Assembly: GCA_021809225.1 (NCBI GenBank)
Contig: JAKBAL010000110.1
Location: 1 to 7,216, forward strand
Source of the DNA: Pseudomonadota bacterium
GTDB taxonomy: Bacteria > Pseudomonadota > Alphaproteobacteria > UBA9655
Length of the DNA stretch: 7,216 nucleotides
Direction of reading: 5' to 3'
Each line of letters starts with the position of its first letter. The first letter of the stretch is position 1. Under the pieces are notes generated by a model. That model saw nothing but the letters and a program-made list of their open reading frames with translations, was not told the origin of the DNA and did no database searches. Positions 6,901 through 7,216 of this stretch are shown here, one piece after another. A program made the position numbers and the translations under genes.

Positions 6901-6934
6901 TAAACATTATAGAAAAAGAAGCTCAAACCTGAAA

Positions 6935-7189
6935 ATGGTGGATCGGAAAGCCATCTTAGTTCCACTCAAACATCTGAACTCAATGGCCACAAAAATAACC
7001 TATGGTCCAATTGAGCGATTATGGAAAGTCATGAACGAGTTCGTACACAACAATCGAGTCTTTAAAAACGCTTCGGAATTTAGGCAAGCTATTGACGATT
7101 TCTTTGCCAAATGGCCGCAAATCGCTCACTCCATGATTGACCGAATTAATGACAACTTTCAGACCATCAATAAGGTATCTTCAAGTTGA
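6935..7189 (+). pseudogene. IS630-family transposase, C-terminal remnant
   Basis: From about 7000 to the TGA at 7187-7189 the frame encodes the end of an IS630-type DDE transposase. YGPIERLWKVMNE corresponds to the family block NPIERLWK, which carries the third catalytic acidic residue (E), followed by the usual NNRVFKNASEFRQAIDDFF and IAHSMIDRINDNFQ. The SPNLN stretch normally before PIERLW is missing or scrambled. Sequence from 6935 (ATG) to about 6998 does not resemble the family, so the ATG is only where the open frame happens to begin. The first two catalytic aspartates are absent and the fragment is not functional. Bases 6901-6934 between the IS982 end and this frame show nothing I can identify, and 7190-7216 may hold the terminal part of the element. 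Confidence 0.75.
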
Positions 7190-7216
7190 AGGGGTATATT
7201 GGAGATGTGATTGGGG

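Overview
The window looks like a stretch of an AT-leaning alphaproteobacterial chromosome, most likely from an intracellular lineage of the Holosporales/Rickettsiales kind. Three things suggest this. The murJ-trpS adjacency is a familiar alphaproteobacterial arrangement. The RecR tail and MurJ proteins are of alphaproteobacterial type. Intact housekeeping genes are mixed with decayed insertion sequences, a truncated gene and a broken recR, which is typical of host-associated genomes. The taxonomic placement is inference from reading, not from a search.

Layout. (1) 1-228 (+): the 3' end of recR (recombination mediator), cut by the window edge and apparently frameshifted near base 30. (2) 225-1831 (-): a two-gene unit, a GNAT-type acetyltransferase followed by a class I SAM-dependent methyltransferase, joined by an ATGA overlap; it converges on recR with a 4-base overlap. 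(3) 1832-1967: a 136-base divergent intergenic region with a plausible sigma70-type promoter in each direction. (4) 1968-6124 (+): two complete, diverged, tandem copies of the lipid II flippase gene murJ (515 codons each), followed directly by trpS (tryptophanyl-tRNA synthetase), which overlaps the second murJ by one base. (5) 6113-7216: a decayed region. An unidentified minus-strand gene has lost its 5' end at about 6601, where it abuts the 5' end of an IS982-family element (about 6601-6900, minus strand, transposase in two frames around an A8 tract). Beyond it lies the C-terminal end of an IS630-family transposase (about 7000-7189, plus strand).

Function. The murJ-murJ-trpS block is the core of the window. 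MurJ moves lipid II across the inner membrane for peptidoglycan synthesis, and TrpS charges tRNA-Trp. The doubled murJ is the most interesting feature: the two proteins align without gaps through the N-terminal half and keep the essential arginines and aspartate of E. coli MurJ. Copy 1 is closer to the E. coli consensus in the cavity helices, whereas copy 2 carries several substitutions there. The GNAT/methyltransferase pair has no recognisable substrate. No RNA genes, CRISPR arrays or clear intrinsic terminators were seen.
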